NCBI GenBank assembly: GCA_022600195.1
Contig: JAHZKX010000054.1
Coordinates: 1 to 35,417 of the forward strand
Direction: 5' to 3'
Source: Planctomycetota bacterium
GTDB taxonomy: Bacteria; Planctomycetota; Planctomycetia; Planctomycetales; Planctomycetaceae
DNA: 35,417 nt
Within the stretch, counting starts at the first letter, position 1, and each line of letters opens with the position of its first letter. The position numbers were made by a program, and so were the translations under genes. This document shows positions 26,836 through 34,926 of the stretch, piece by piece. The notes under the pieces are model-generated. The model saw only the letters and a list, made by a program, of their open reading frames with translations. It had not been told where the DNA came from and did no database searches.

Positions 26836-28026
26836 TTATCGCGATTCACCGTTTCTGGCGAGTGAACGATCCAATGCTTTTAAAAACCGTTCCAGATCGT
26901 CCCGTTGATGAGCACAAGTGATGGAAATTCTCAGTCGTGAAGTGCCCTCGGGTACCGTGGGTGGGCGGATCGCTCCCACCAGGAAACCTGCCTGCTGCAA
27001 CTCTGCTGCTATCTGCATGGTCAGATCTGGATCTTTCAAAATAACAGGTATGATCGGCCCTGATGACTCCACAACACTGATCCCGGGAATATTCTGTAAT
27101 TCCATTCGCAGGAACTCTGCATTCGCGTGTAATAATCGCCTTCGATCGGGTTCTGCTTGTATGATCTCCAATGCCTTGCAGGAGGCAGCACAAATGGCGG
27201 GGGGCAGGGCAGTCGAATAAATTTGTGTCCGAACACAATTCCAGAGCCAGTCAATGAGTGAACTTGAACCCGCAACAAAGCCGCCCATGGTTCCCAATGC
27301 TTTACTGAGAGTTCCAATCCGAATCGTGACCCGATCTTCCACACCAAGCGCTTCAGCCAGACCTTTGCCTGAAGCGCCATAGACGCCCGTCGCGTGCGCT
27401 TCATCAATGATTAAGCTGGCGTTGTGAGTCTCTGCTAAATCACAGAGCGAGACCAATGGTGCGGGAATGCCATCCATGCTAAACAGGGAGTCGGTGACAA
27501 TTATTTTTTTACCTGTACTGCTGGCTTTTGTAAGCTCGCGTTTGAGTTTGTCCAGATTCTCATGACGATACACGCGCAGTTTTGCACCCGATAACCGACA
27601 TCCATCTATCAGGCTCGCGTGATTTAATCGATCACAAAAGATCGTATCCTGCTCATTGGCAAATGCTGAAATCACACCTACGTTCGCTGCATAACCGCTG
27701 GGAAACAAAATGGCATCTTCGGTTCCCTCAAAACTGGCCAGCCGTCGTTCGAGCCGCGCATGCCACTTTGTACGGCCGCTCACCAGGGCACTGGCCTGCG
27801 CACCGACTCCCATTTCCGGCAAGACAGATGTGGCAGCAGAAATGACACGTTCATCGTGTGCCAGATTAAGATAATCGTTACTGGATAAATTGACCAGTTC
27901 TCGATCTTCCAGAACAGACCGTCCGTCTGCAACCGGTTTGAATGTTCTGCGAGATCGAAAGAGACCAGCGGATCGCATTTTCTGCAATTCGTCATCAATC
28001 CATTCAGGAAGCTCTGGAGAGGACAT
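26836..28026 (-). CDS. bioF: BioF-like 8-amino-7-oxononanoate synthase (alpha-oxoamine synthase)
   Basis: The PLP fold type I enzyme shows FPSGYAANVGVI (108-119), CDRLNHASLIDGCRLSGA (131-148), TDSLFSMDG, LIIDEAHATGVYG (205-217) and the Schiff-base lysine K242 in GTLSKALGTMGGF. These are the marks of the alpha-oxoamine synthase family (BioF, KBL, SPT, HemA). DEAHATGVYG with SMDG and length 396 aa point to BioF, which joins pimeloyl-thioester and L-alanine to form KAPA, the first committed step of biotin ring assembly. No other bio gene is in the window, so a KBL-like or lipid-synthesis activity remains possible. I prefer ATG 28026, where conserved sequence begins; GTG 28074 is an alternative. 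Confidence 0.85.
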   Translation of the reverse strand: MSSPELPEWIDDELQKMRSAGLFRSRRTFKPVADGRSVLEDRELVNLSSNDYLNLAHDERVISAATSVLPEMGVGAQASALVSGRTKWHARLERRLASFEGTEDAILFPSGYAANVGVISAFANEQDTIFCDRLNHASLIDGCRLSGAKLRVYRHENLDKLKRELTKASSTGKKIIVTDSLFSMDGIPAPLVSLCDLAETHNASLIIDEAHATGVYGASGKGLAEALGVEDRVTIRIGTLSKALGTMGGFVAGSSSLIDWLWNCVRTQIYSTALPPAICAASCKALEIIQAEPDRRRLLHANAEFLRMELQNIPGISVVESSGPIIPVILKDPDLTMQIAAELQQAGFLVGAIRPPTVPEGTSRLRISITCAHQRDDLERFLKALDRSLARNGESR

Positions 28027-28131
28027 ACTGCTGTGAATACCTGTCAGAAAAAAATTGGATCTCTCATGAATCACACTGCTGAGTGATAAACCATCGGAAT
28101 CCTGTCCGCCCGCATTTTCACTTGGGATACA

Positions 28132-29271
28132 TTACATCAATGAGATCACGTGATTACTTAAACGTTCAAATCTCTCTTCAGTGATCAGGTAATTATGTTC
28201 GATTCGCATTCCACCAATCCCTTCTACATAAACACCAGGTTCCAAAGTCACTACATCACCGGCCAGAAGAACATCGGTACTTTCCGGCACGAGAATTGGT
28301 GCTTCCGGGTGCCCCAAGCCTAAACCGTGACCGGCGTGATGTTGAAAGTTCTCACGATATCCGGCATCCCAGATGGGAGCGGCAGTCGCGGCATGCACAT
28401 CGGCACATTTTGTTCCCGCTTTAAGAGACGCTTCACCGCCTGCCATGGCTGCCTGACACAGCCCAAACAGTTTCTGCTGATCGGCGGTCGGTTCACCGAC
28501 GCTGATTGTGTTCGTGAAATCACTTCGATATCCATGAATCACAACTGAGTAATCAAGGACAAACAGATCGCCCTTTTCCAGCACGTGCCCTGAAGGCAGT
28601 CCCCCCGCTTTAGGTACGGCAGGTGTAGATGCTCTGAAGTCACCATAAATAATCACGGGAAGGCCGGCAGCCTGCAGAACTGCCGCCTGAACTTTGCGGA
28701 AGATGTCGAATTCACTTCTGCCTGCTTCAACCACTTCCCGCGCACAAGCATGACCGGCATCACAGGCTTGCATGCACTGTTTCAGTAACGCGATTTCATC
28801 CGCATGTTTCTGACGACGTAATTGACGCAAAATGCTGCCCAATTCAAGGCTGGCATTGGTCTGCGTAATTTCCAATTCCTGTAAGGCACCCACAGGTAAC
28901 CACTCGGCTTCAACTGCACCTGCACGTCCTTTTAACTGTGGAACAACTGACTTTAAGGCTTTGAACAGCGCATGGTCACGATTTTCTACCGAGTGTTTAT
29001 GATCATACCATTGCTCAATCGCTTCATGATCTACAAAGAAGTCAGCAGCGGATGAACGAAGAGTAAAATTATCGCCGATCAATGTGACGCCGTGCTCTCG
29101 CTCCAGCAGCAGCAGTGCCCGTTCTCCCCGCGAGAAACTACAGGGCTGCACGAGAAAGTTTGAAAGATAGAGAACATGACGTGGGTCAGCAATTAAGATC
29201 CATTCCAAGTGATCAGGAACCGCTTCCCACAAACGTTTCTGACGTGCCAGACAACCTTCTTTTGACAGCAT
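28132..29271 (-). CDS. M24 family Xaa-Pro-type metallopeptidase
   Basis: The 379-aa protein has the creatinase-like N-terminal domain (to about residue 145) and the pita-bread catalytic domain with all five metal ligands of M24: D240 (LDYSV), D251 (SDFTNT), H315 in [14 protein letters not shown]344 (LEPGVYV) and E358 (RIEHN). This fits Xaa-Pro aminopeptidase/prolidase (PepP/PepQ) enzymes that remove N-terminal residues before proline using two metal ions. No signal peptide, so cytoplasmic. It lies between trxB and the bioF-like gene, 52 bp after trxB, likely in one transcript. Confidence 0.93.
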   Translation of the reverse strand: MLSKEGCLARQKRLWEAVPDHLEWILIADPRHVLYLSNFLVQPCSFSRGERALLLLEREHGVTLIGDNFTLRSSAADFFVDHEAIEQWYDHKHSVENRDHALFKALKSVVPQLKGRAGAVEAEWLPVGALQELEITQTNASLELGSILRQLRRQKHADEIALLKQCMQACDAGHACAREVVEAGRSEFDIFRKVQAAVLQAAGLPVIIYGDFRASTPAVPKAGGLPSGHVLEKGDLFVLDYSVVIHGYRSDFTNTISVGEPTADQQKLFGLCQAAMAGGEASLKAGTKCADVHAATAAPIWDAGYRENFQHHAGHGLGLGHPEAPILVPESTDVLLAGDVVTLEPGVYVEGIGGMRIEHNYLITEERFERLSNHVISLM

Positions 29272-29323
29272 GATGTACTTCGCCCTTTAGACGTAAATGC
29301 GTATATAAAAATCGAGAATGAGC

Positions 29324-30382
29324 TTATTCGTAGCCGTTTTCCACAAGCCAGCGTTCGGCATCGAGGGCCGCCATACATCCGCTACCAGCAGCGGTGATGG
29401 CCTGTTTGTAATTATCATCGGCAACATCACCTGCAGCAAACACACCTTCTACACTGGTGTTCGTTCGGAAAGGAATTTTCCACTGGATAAAGCCATTCTC
29501 GTTTGTTTCAATCTGCCCTTTCAGAAAACTGACATTGGGTGTATGGCCGATGGCAGCGAAATAACCGGTGGCATCCAGCTCTTCTGTCTGGTCTTTGTCC
29601 AAAGTGCTTCTTATCCGTACGCCGGTCACACCATTTTCATCATTGCCTAATACTTCATCGATCTGAGAATTCCATTTGACTTCGATTTTCTCGTTTGCCA
29701 ATGCCCGGTCTGCCATAATTTTACTGGCGCGGAATTCATCGCGACGATGCACGAGATAGACCTTCGAAGCAAATTTAGTCAGGAATGTGGCCTCTTCCAT
29801 CGCGCTGTCACCACCGCCCACAACGACCAAAGGCTTTTCGCGGAAACGAGGCATGGCACCATCACAGACGGCACACGCGGAAACTCCCATATTCTTGAAA
29901 CGTTCTTCTGAATCGAGGCCCAGATAATTCGCTCGGGCTCCCGTTGCGATAATCACCGACAATGCCTCAACCGGTTCACCATTCAAGGGAGTGATCTTGA
30001 AGGGATGTGAAGAAAAGTCGACATCAACAATATCATCGGTGACGACCCGCGTCCCAAAATTAATCGCCTGCTGACGCATCAACTCCATCAATTCTGGACC
30101 GCTCACACCCTCACCTAAATGTGGAGCCATATATTTTCGCTTGGATTCATCTATCGAGTCATCCAGATAGGCATTGAGGTTCCCCACGGGAAAACCGGGG
30201 TAATTTTCAACTTCTGTGGTTAAGGCCAACTGCCCCAAGGGCAGCGTACCCTGTAAGCGATTTTCTTCTGTGACTGCTCCCTCAAAGCAAAGGGGCTCCA
30301 GATTCGCTCTGGATGTGTAAATACAAGCAGCCCAACCAGCGGGTCCTGATCCGATCACAACGACTTTTTCCGGCACTTTCAT
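29324..30382 (-). CDS. trxB: Thioredoxin reductase
   Basis: The protein has an N-terminal FAD-binding GxGxxG ([12 protein letters not shown], 8-19), the redox-active pair C170-AV-C173 in ACAVCDG, an NADPH site [12 protein letters not shown] (187-198) and the FAD-binding end [20 protein letters not shown]. It reduces thioredoxin with NADPH. At 352 aa it is about 30 longer than typical TrxB; the excess sits after GFPVG (about 63-67), where some 27 extra residues precede [13 protein letters not shown] strong ribosome site (AGGAGGTGA) lies right before the ATG. It is the first gene of the minus-strand run that goes on to M24, bioF-like and hydrolase genes. Confidence 0.95.
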   Translation of the reverse strand: MKVPEKVVVIGSGPAGWAACIYTSRANLEPLCFEGAVTEENRLQGTLPLGQLALTTEVENYPGFPVGNLNAYLDDSIDESKRKYMAPHLGEGVSGPELMELMRQQAINFGTRVVTDDIVDVDFSSHPFKITPLNGEPVEALSVIIATGARANYLGLDSEERFKNMGVSACAVCDGAMPRFREKPLVVVGGGDSAMEEATFLTKFASKVYLVHRRDEFRASKIMADRALANEKIEVKWNSQIDEVLGNDENGVTGVRIRSTLDKDQTEELDATGYFAAIGHTPNVSFLKGQIETNENGFIQWKIPFRTNTSVEGVFAAGDVADDNYKQAITAAGSGCMAALDAERWLVENGYE

Positions 30383-30576
30383 TCACCTCCTGATATGCAT
30401 TCTCTCAAGCTGAAATGAGCAAAACAAATTTTCAGTATGAGAAGTTGCTGATAGAATTATTTTCTGAAACACAACCAGCGTCCACACTTGACGTGTGTCA
30501 CAATCCTAATGAAGTGAGAGCAGGAATTCCAGAAGGTGGTAGGACTCGTTTTTGAGCAGAATCAGAAAATCAGGAG

Positions 30577-30621
30577 AAAAAAAAGGTGCTTCGAATCATG
30601 TGAATGACTGAAGCACCTTTT
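30577..30621 (-). terminator. Strong orphan intrinsic terminator on the minus strand
   Basis: AAAAGGTGCTTC (30581-30592) and GAAGCACCTTTT (30610-30621) form a perfect 12-bp arm pair around a 17-nt loop. On the minus strand the hairpin is followed by eight T (complement of the A run 30577-30584), on the plus strand only by four. It therefore points toward trxB and terminates transcripts coming from the panB side. Confidence 0.85.
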
Positions 30622-30748
30622 CTGTGCTGAATGGAGACAAGTGCGGGCCAACGCCTGCCACCATCGCTGATTAACTTCAAAAGCATTCGTCATACCACTC
30701 AGAAAAAAATATACATCGTAGACCGTAAGCCTTTAAAACCATAACACT
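30577..30748 (-). ncRNA. Candidate small RNA or short transcript of unknown function
   Basis: On the minus strand, a perfect TATAAT lies at 30760-30755, which would start RNA near 30748. A strong intrinsic terminator ends at 30577. No protein gene on that strand lies before the terminator, so a transcript of about 170 nt is the simplest explanation. No recognisable -35 box is present at the ideal distance, and no RNA family is recognised. A tiny reading frame in it runs into the hairpin and is not convincing. Confidence 0.35.
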
Positions 30749-30754
30749 TATGGA

Positions 30755-30760
30755 ATTATA
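30755..30760 (-). promoter_or_regulatory. Candidate -10 box for the minus-strand transcript
   Basis: The hexamer is TATAAT on the minus strand, an exact sigma-70 -10 consensus. Upstream on that strand, TTGAGC occurs about 20 bases away, longer than the preferred spacing, so the -35 is weak. The region is A/T-rich, so chance occurrence is possible. Confidence 0.35.
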
Positions 30761-31026
30761 TTTATTCTGAACGGAATTAGGCTCAATCAGAAAGCACAGT
30801 GAATGTGCGGCATATTGCAACAAGTGTTGCATTATCATACGCTGCAAAACAGTACAAAGTGTTGCCTCACTGTGATTTCCAAGAAAAGCAGACCTCAGTC
30901 TTGCGAATTTGGACTTAGTTTTCCTATTGTGGAACCCCAGCCTGTATCCGGTGTCTACAACAAGATGTGAGTGCCCCAATAATGGTTTTATCGCCAGACT
31001 TGATGAGAGTTTAAAAGGAGAGTTCC

Positions 31027-31842
31027 GTGTCGAATGCTTCCGCTGCACGGCCCAAAAAGTTTACCGTTCCACGGTTTCTTGCTAGCAAGCAAAAAAAACA
31101 AAAAATTACCATGTTGACAGCTTATGAATTTCTATCCGCAAAAATTCTGGATGAGGCGGGTTTAGATTGCATTCTGGTAGGCGACACTTTGGGAATGGTT
31201 GTGCAGGGGAAAAGCACCACTTTGCCTGTGACCGTCGATGAGATGATCTACCATGGCGAAATGGTTGCACGCGCGGTTCAACGGGCATTGGTGATCGTGG
31301 ATATGCCCTTTATGTCATTCCATATCTCGCCCACACAGGCTTTAGAAAATGCAGGACGGATTCTTAAAGAAACAGGAGCCGATGCTGTCAAACTGGAAGG
31401 GGGTCTGAATCAGGCAAAAACAATCGAAGCCATCGCTTCAGCCGACATTCCCGTCATGGCTCATCTGGGACTCAAACCGCAATCAGTACGCGCTATTGGA
31501 GGAATGGGAAAAATTCAACGCGATGAAGACCAGCTAATTGCAGACGCTCTGGCAGCAGAAAGAGCAGGGGCGTTTGGAATATTGCTTGAGATGATCACTG
31601 CTCCCATTGCCCGGAAAATTACAGAGACTGTAACGATTCCCACTATTGGCATCGGATCGGGACCTGGATGTGATGGACAGGTTCTGGTTACGCCTGACAT
31701 GTTAGGTTTGAATGCCGATTTTCATCCGCGGTTCCTTAAAAAATACGCCGATCTCGCATCAGAGATGACGTCTGCGGTACAAGCCTATGCGAATGAAGTG
31801 CGCGAAGGCGCATTCCCCGACGAATCTCATAGCCATACTTAA
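31027..31842 (+). CDS. panB: 3-methyl-2-oxobutanoate hydroxymethyltransferase
   Basis: The 271-aa protein is a PanB TIM barrel: MLTAYEF (29-35), the metal-binding VGDTLGM with D53, TLPVTVDEMIYH, VDMPFMSF with D92, VKLEGG (K122, E124), MAHLGLKPQSV, and E188 in LLEMI as the likely catalytic base; TIGIGSGPGCDGQVLV is the phosphate-like loop. PanB transfers a hydroxymethyl group from methylene-tetrahydrofolate to ketoisovalerate to make ketopantoate, the first step to pantothenate and CoA. The start is GTG at 31027 with AAAAGGAG just upstream. panC is not adjacent. It converges with the glycosyltransferase gene after a 22-bp gap and no clear terminator. Confidence 0.96.
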   Translation: MSNASAARPKKFTVPRFLASKQKKQKITMLTAYEFLSAKILDEAGLDCILVGDTLGMVVQGKSTTLPVTVDEMIYHGEMVARAVQRALVIVDMPFMSFHISPTQALENAGRILKETGADAVKLEGGLNQAKTIEAIASADIPVMAHLGLKPQSVRAIGGMGKIQRDEDQLIADALAAERAGAFGILLEMITAPIARKITETVTIPTIGIGSGPGCDGQVLVTPDMLGLNADFHPRFLKKYADLASEMTSAVQAYANEVREGAFPDESHSHT

Positions 31843-31864
31843 GGACGCAGGGTGATGTCACGGT

Positions 31865-32629
31865 TCATTCTTCCGACGGTTCAGTCGAAATGGAACGAAC
31901 ACGTTTTCCCAGACAGTTATCAATTCCCAAAACCAGCATCACCCATAATGCGGAAAATGCTTCGCCCAGATTGATCTTGGAACTTCCAAAGCGACGTTCT
32001 TCAAAAGTGAAGGGCACTTCCTGAAAAGTACATCCCACCCGTCGACAGCGGTACAGAATCTCTTCCTGAAAGGCATAACCTTTTGCACGCAACAGGGCAA
32101 AATCGATTTCGGCCAGCTTGGAAACCCGATAGCAACGAAAGCTTCCACTACAATCACGCGATTTCAGGCGCAGTAGCAGGCGCGCATACCAGTTGATGGC
32201 CCCACTCATAAAATAGCGTTTCGGTCCCCAGCCTTCAATTTTTCCACCAGGCACATAACGTGAGCCTATCGCCACATCAGCAGTATTAGTGGCTTCCACC
32301 AGCGCGGGCATGAAACGCGGAGGATGACTAAAATCAGCATCCAGATTTAAAACCAGATCATAGTGATTTTCAATCGCATATTGGAAACCGGCGATAGTGG
32401 CAGTTCCCAATCCTAATTTTCCGCTACGGTGTATAGAATGAATCCGTTGATCCTTGTTTCTTAGTTCTTTCGCATAATCCCCCGTTCCATCCGGCGAATT
32501 ATCATCAATGACCAGAATCGCGGCTTGTGGCAAATATTGATGAATCTCTGGAATTAACAATTCCAGATTTTCACGCTCATTATAAGTACATAATGTCACT
32601 AATAATCGTGGATGGTCAGAGTCTGTCAT
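31865..32629 (-). CDS. Polyprenol-phosphate mannose synthase-like glycosyltransferase (GT2)
   Basis: The 254-aa protein has the DPM/Ppm1 pattern: VTLCTYNERENLELLIP (11-27), DDNSPDGT (42-49), GLGTATIAGFQYA, DADFSHPP (97-104), AIGSRYVPGG (120-129), CSGSFRCYR (160-168) and the late FTFEERRFGSSKI. These are typical of polyprenol monophosphomannose synthases, which move mannose from GDP-mannose to a polyprenyl phosphate for later envelope glycosylation. No C-terminal membrane helices follow. ATG 32629 is chosen; a TTG at 32647 would add six residues, and neither has a clear ribosome site. It lies 37 bp after the His/TPR gene in the same direction. Confidence 0.92.
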   Translation of the reverse strand: MTDSDHPRLLVTLCTYNERENLELLIPEIHQYLPQAAILVIDDNSPDGTGDYAKELRNKDQRIHSIHRSGKLGLGTATIAGFQYAIENHYDLVLNLDADFSHPPRFMPALVEATNTADVAIGSRYVPGGKIEGWGPKRYFMSGAINWYARLLLRLKSRDCSGSFRCYRVSKLAEIDFALLRAKGYAFQEEILYRCRRVGCTFQEVPFTFEERRFGSSKINLGEAFSALWVMLVLGIDNCLGKRVRSISTEPSEE

Positions 32630-32666
32630 TAGAAATTTCGAGCCCAAAGAAAACAGCGGCTAATGA

Positions 32667-34016
32667 TTATTTTGGATGAACTAACAATGGTGGTAGCTGA
32701 CTTTTAGCAGCCTCTGGCGCTGGAATCAATGGAGCACCTGCAGCATCTGCAGCTTTGGGAAGAGGAGGGAGTGCCTGATTGTTAATCACAGGTAACTTCT
32801 TTGTCGGGGGTGGTGGCAGAGTAAGCGGCTTGGAAACCGGTGCGGATCCGGAAGGATTGAGAGGCGTCTTCTGCGGTTGCCCCTTTTTAGATTCAAAAGC
32901 AGCGCCCCGCGTTTTCTTCGGATCGACGACAAAACCTGATTGACTCCCTTTCTCAGGAATCATTTGCTTTTCGCCAACAACAGGTTGAGGATCCAGAAAT
33001 GCCAGAAAATGATCTCCACGGCCTGCCAGACGGGCTGCCGTCCTGATTACGTCAGTTGCCTGTTCCACCTGTCCATTAAAGTGTAAGACCACTCCAAACA
33101 CAAACAGTCTTTCCGGATCACGAATATCTTCTTTGACCCACTCGGCAACCTGATGTAATAACGAATCTTTCGCGATCACATTGTCAACACCATAGAGCGC
33201 GGTGAGGCTTTCACCTGTAACGGGCCAGCTGGGATCAAGAATCAATCCTTGTTTAAATTCGAAAGCAGCCCGTTTGTATTGTTTTAACGCTACTAAAGCA
33301 AAGCCTTTTTTGAAATGAGGTGTGGCGATATCTTTCGTGAGTGAAGCTGCCAGTTTGTAACGATCATAGGCTCTGCGGTAATCCTGTTTTTTGAAGTATT
33401 CATCCCCTTTCACCTGATTCCTCAGACTTAATTCTCTGGCATGCCTTGTGGAGGGAATGATGTGTCTTTGAATTTTTCGCGATGGTTTTGGGAGATAATT
33501 CTGACCGTTCCAGCGAGCGACATCCTCGTTCAATGCATTATTCAGTGGGATATTGCTTGCAGCAGGACCAGGAGCGTTCAATGGCGTCGTATTTGGCAAC
33601 GTGGGTAGAGTTCCCGGCACATTACTATAAGGATAAACGGCAGGAGGAGAATATCCCAGACCAGGAAGTATTGGGTAAAAGCCGTTTAAAGAATAGCCTC
33701 CGGAAAATAAGACGGGATTGCCTGCGATAAAGGCATCGGTGCTGTAATAGCCAAAGCGATTATAAAAGTACGGGCCATAAGGGTTTCCATAATAGGAACT
33801 ACCTGGAAAGGAAAAATTGAAACTGACGTTTCCCGAACGACCACCCACCGACCATCCAGGATTGGCCCAGGTACGACCATAATAGCGTGAATAAGAGTGA
33901 CCGCGATGAGAGTGGTGGTGGTGATGCCTGTGAGCCGAATGGTTCCTCTGAGCAGAAGCCAGCTCTGGTAGCATATTTATCAGACAAGCCATGCTCAGAA
34001 TGAGAAGATACCGCAT
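32667..34016 (-). CDS. Secreted TPR protein with His-rich and Tyr/Gly-rich N-terminal region
   Basis: The 449-aa protein has a signal peptide (residues 1-22, ending ELASA), a histidine-rich stretch with five consecutive His (about 25-41), then a Tyr/Gly/Phe/Pro-rich segment to about 150. Two TPR units follow (about 207-275, GDEYFKKQDYRRAYDRYKLA and FKKGFALVALKQYKRAAFEFK), then a further helical region and a Pro/Lys-rich tail (about 365-449). The His tract may bind metal ions. A strong AAAAGGAG precedes the ATG, and a plausible promoter lies at 34051-34078. No enzyme domain is visible; an envelope-located scaffold is the best guess. Confidence 0.85.
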   Translation of the reverse strand: MRYLLILSMACLINMLPELASAQRNHSAHRHHHHHSHRGHSYSRYYGRTWANPGWSVGGRSGNVSFNFSFPGSSYYGNPYGPYFYNRFGYYSTDAFIAGNPVLFSGGYSLNGFYPILPGLGYSPPAVYPYSNVPGTLPTLPNTTPLNAPGPAASNIPLNNALNEDVARWNGQNYLPKPSRKIQRHIIPSTRHARELSLRNQVKGDEYFKKQDYRRAYDRYKLAASLTKDIATPHFKKGFALVALKQYKRAAFEFKQGLILDPSWPVTGESLTALYGVDNVIAKDSLLHQVAEWVKEDIRDPERLFVFGVVLHFNGQVEQATDVIRTAARLAGRGDHFLAFLDPQPVVGEKQMIPEKGSQSGFVVDPKKTRGAAFESKKGQPQKTPLNPSGSAPVSKPLTLPPPPTKKLPVINNQALPPLPKAADAAGAPLIPAPEAAKSQLPPLLVHPK

Positions 34017-34050
34017 TTTTTTCTCCTTTTGGCCCAGCTTTAAATCAACA

Positions 34051-34078
34051 ACTCTATTATGTACGTTAATTTAGTCAA
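34051..34078 (-). promoter_or_regulatory. Candidate sigma-70 promoter of the His/TPR gene
   Basis: On the minus strand TTGACT (34078-34073) is separated by 16 bases from TAGAGT (34056-34051). Transcription would start near 34044, leaving a leader of about 28 bases that contains the strong AAAAGGAG. The -35 box lies on an arm of the inverted repeat at 34074-34119, which suggests regulation by a protein bound there. Confidence 0.4.
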
Positions 34079-34119
34079 AAGCAAGGATTGTTCAATCGAT
34101 ACAATTAATTGCTTTTGAC
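34074..34119. repeat. Extended inverted repeat upstream of the His/TPR gene
   Basis: GTCAAAAGCAA (34074-34084) is exactly repeated in inverse as TTGCTTTTGAC (34109-34119); inside, ATTGT (34087-34091) pairs with ACAAT (34101-34105) around an ATCGAT centre. Two perfect arm pairs in 46 bases is unlikely by chance. There is no T run, so an operator is more likely than a terminator. Confidence 0.6.
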
Positions 34120-34776
34120 AACGTTATAAGAGCCAAAGGTCCATTCGAACAAACGTCATGACACTGAGAAATTGTATAAATTTGTTTTCACTTACAATTC
34201 CCACTTCTAGATCAGAACCGCTATCTGGAAAAGAGAAAAAATTAGTTGTGACTGTTCCAGACAGCTCTGATCGACAAAGTTTAAATGGGATTCAGGTAGC
34301 TTGGAGAAACTTTAGAGGCATGTTTCTCAACAACAAAGGCATGAAGATGTTGCAAACCATGCAACAAAAATAGCTGACAGGAACAGGTGGCTCCTCAAAT
34401 TAGTCACATCCACCACGGTCAAATATAAATCCCCCCTCGACATACAGCCCACCTATTTTCACACATTTCAAGGGGCACATCTGCACTTTTTCAATCGGAA
34501 ATTTCCCCCAATTTAACCAACCGTTACGAAGCATATAACCGTGTGAAAATTGACGTAACCTTTTTATCTGATAATGACTTGAGACATTCAAGCGACGATT
34601 ACAGCACGCCGATAGATTGTAGCAGTCGCAATGAGAATTCATATCTGAATGATCGAATGAAACGTTTCGGATGTGAATTGGGATGATGTTCGTAAGAGTA
34701 TCAACCACAATCGAAATTACTGAAATTACTATTGTAAAGGAATTGTAATGGAATGATTCCTTTAAACTTCAAGCCA

Positions 34777-34842
34777 GCGCGAATTGATGATTTCAAATTG
34801 AAATTGCAAGCAGTCCCTCAAGGAACAAAACAAAATTCGCGC
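34777..34842. repeat. Nested inverted repeats upstream of the Cys-rich gene
   Basis: GCGCGAATT (34777-34785) is repeated in inverse as AATTCGCGC (34834-34842). Between them lies a small perfect palindrome ATTTCAA-A-TTGAAAT (34790-34804). The GC-rich arms stand out in an A/T-rich region, 85-150 bases before the Cys-rich start codon. Confidence 0.45.
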
Positions 34843-34885
34843 CGTAACCGTAAATGATGTGACATAAGAGGCACATCAATCTGTC

Positions 34886-34891
34886 TATGAT
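34886..34891 (+). promoter_or_regulatory. Candidate -10 box of the Cys-rich protein gene
   Basis: TATGAT matches the -10 consensus in five of six positions and would start RNA near 34898, about 29 bases before the ATG and just before its ribosome site AAGGAG (34911-34916). No good -35 hexamer stands 16-18 bases upstream. Confidence 0.3.
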
Positions 34892-34926
34892 GGTCAGAAT
34901 TCGACCTAAGAAGGAGACGCTATTCT

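Larger units (their letters stand above)
30383..31026. other. Divergent trxB/panB intergenic region
   Basis: This 644-base gap between divergent genes should hold the trxB and panB promoters. It contains the candidate small RNA described separately and its terminator at 30577-30621. A 123-codon minus-strand reading frame (30677-31048) overlaps panB and has no domain or composition of a real protein. TTAAAAGGAG directly before panB is its ribosome site. Confidence 0.5.
34017..34926. other. Intergenic region between the His/TPR and Cys-rich genes
   Basis: This 910-base stretch holds the promoter-linked inverted repeat at 34074-34119, a nested inverted repeat at 34777-34842 and the likely promoter of the Cys-rich gene. 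A 71-codon plus-strand frame (34158-34373) and a 102-codon minus-strand frame (34400-34708) lack ribosome sites and recognisable domains and are not called. I see nothing else. Confidence 0.5.

Noticed and set aside
30677-31048. 123-codon minus-strand reading frame opposite the panB start
   Set aside because: Overlaps the panB ribosome site and start, has random-like composition and no homology I recognise.
34158-34373. 71-codon plus-strand reading frame
   Set aside because: No Shine-Dalgarno site near the ATG and no recognisable domain or signal peptide; it could be a small gene but evidence is too thin.
34400-34708. 102-codon minus-strand reading frame
   Set aside because: Composition is not protein-like, no ribosome site, no domain.
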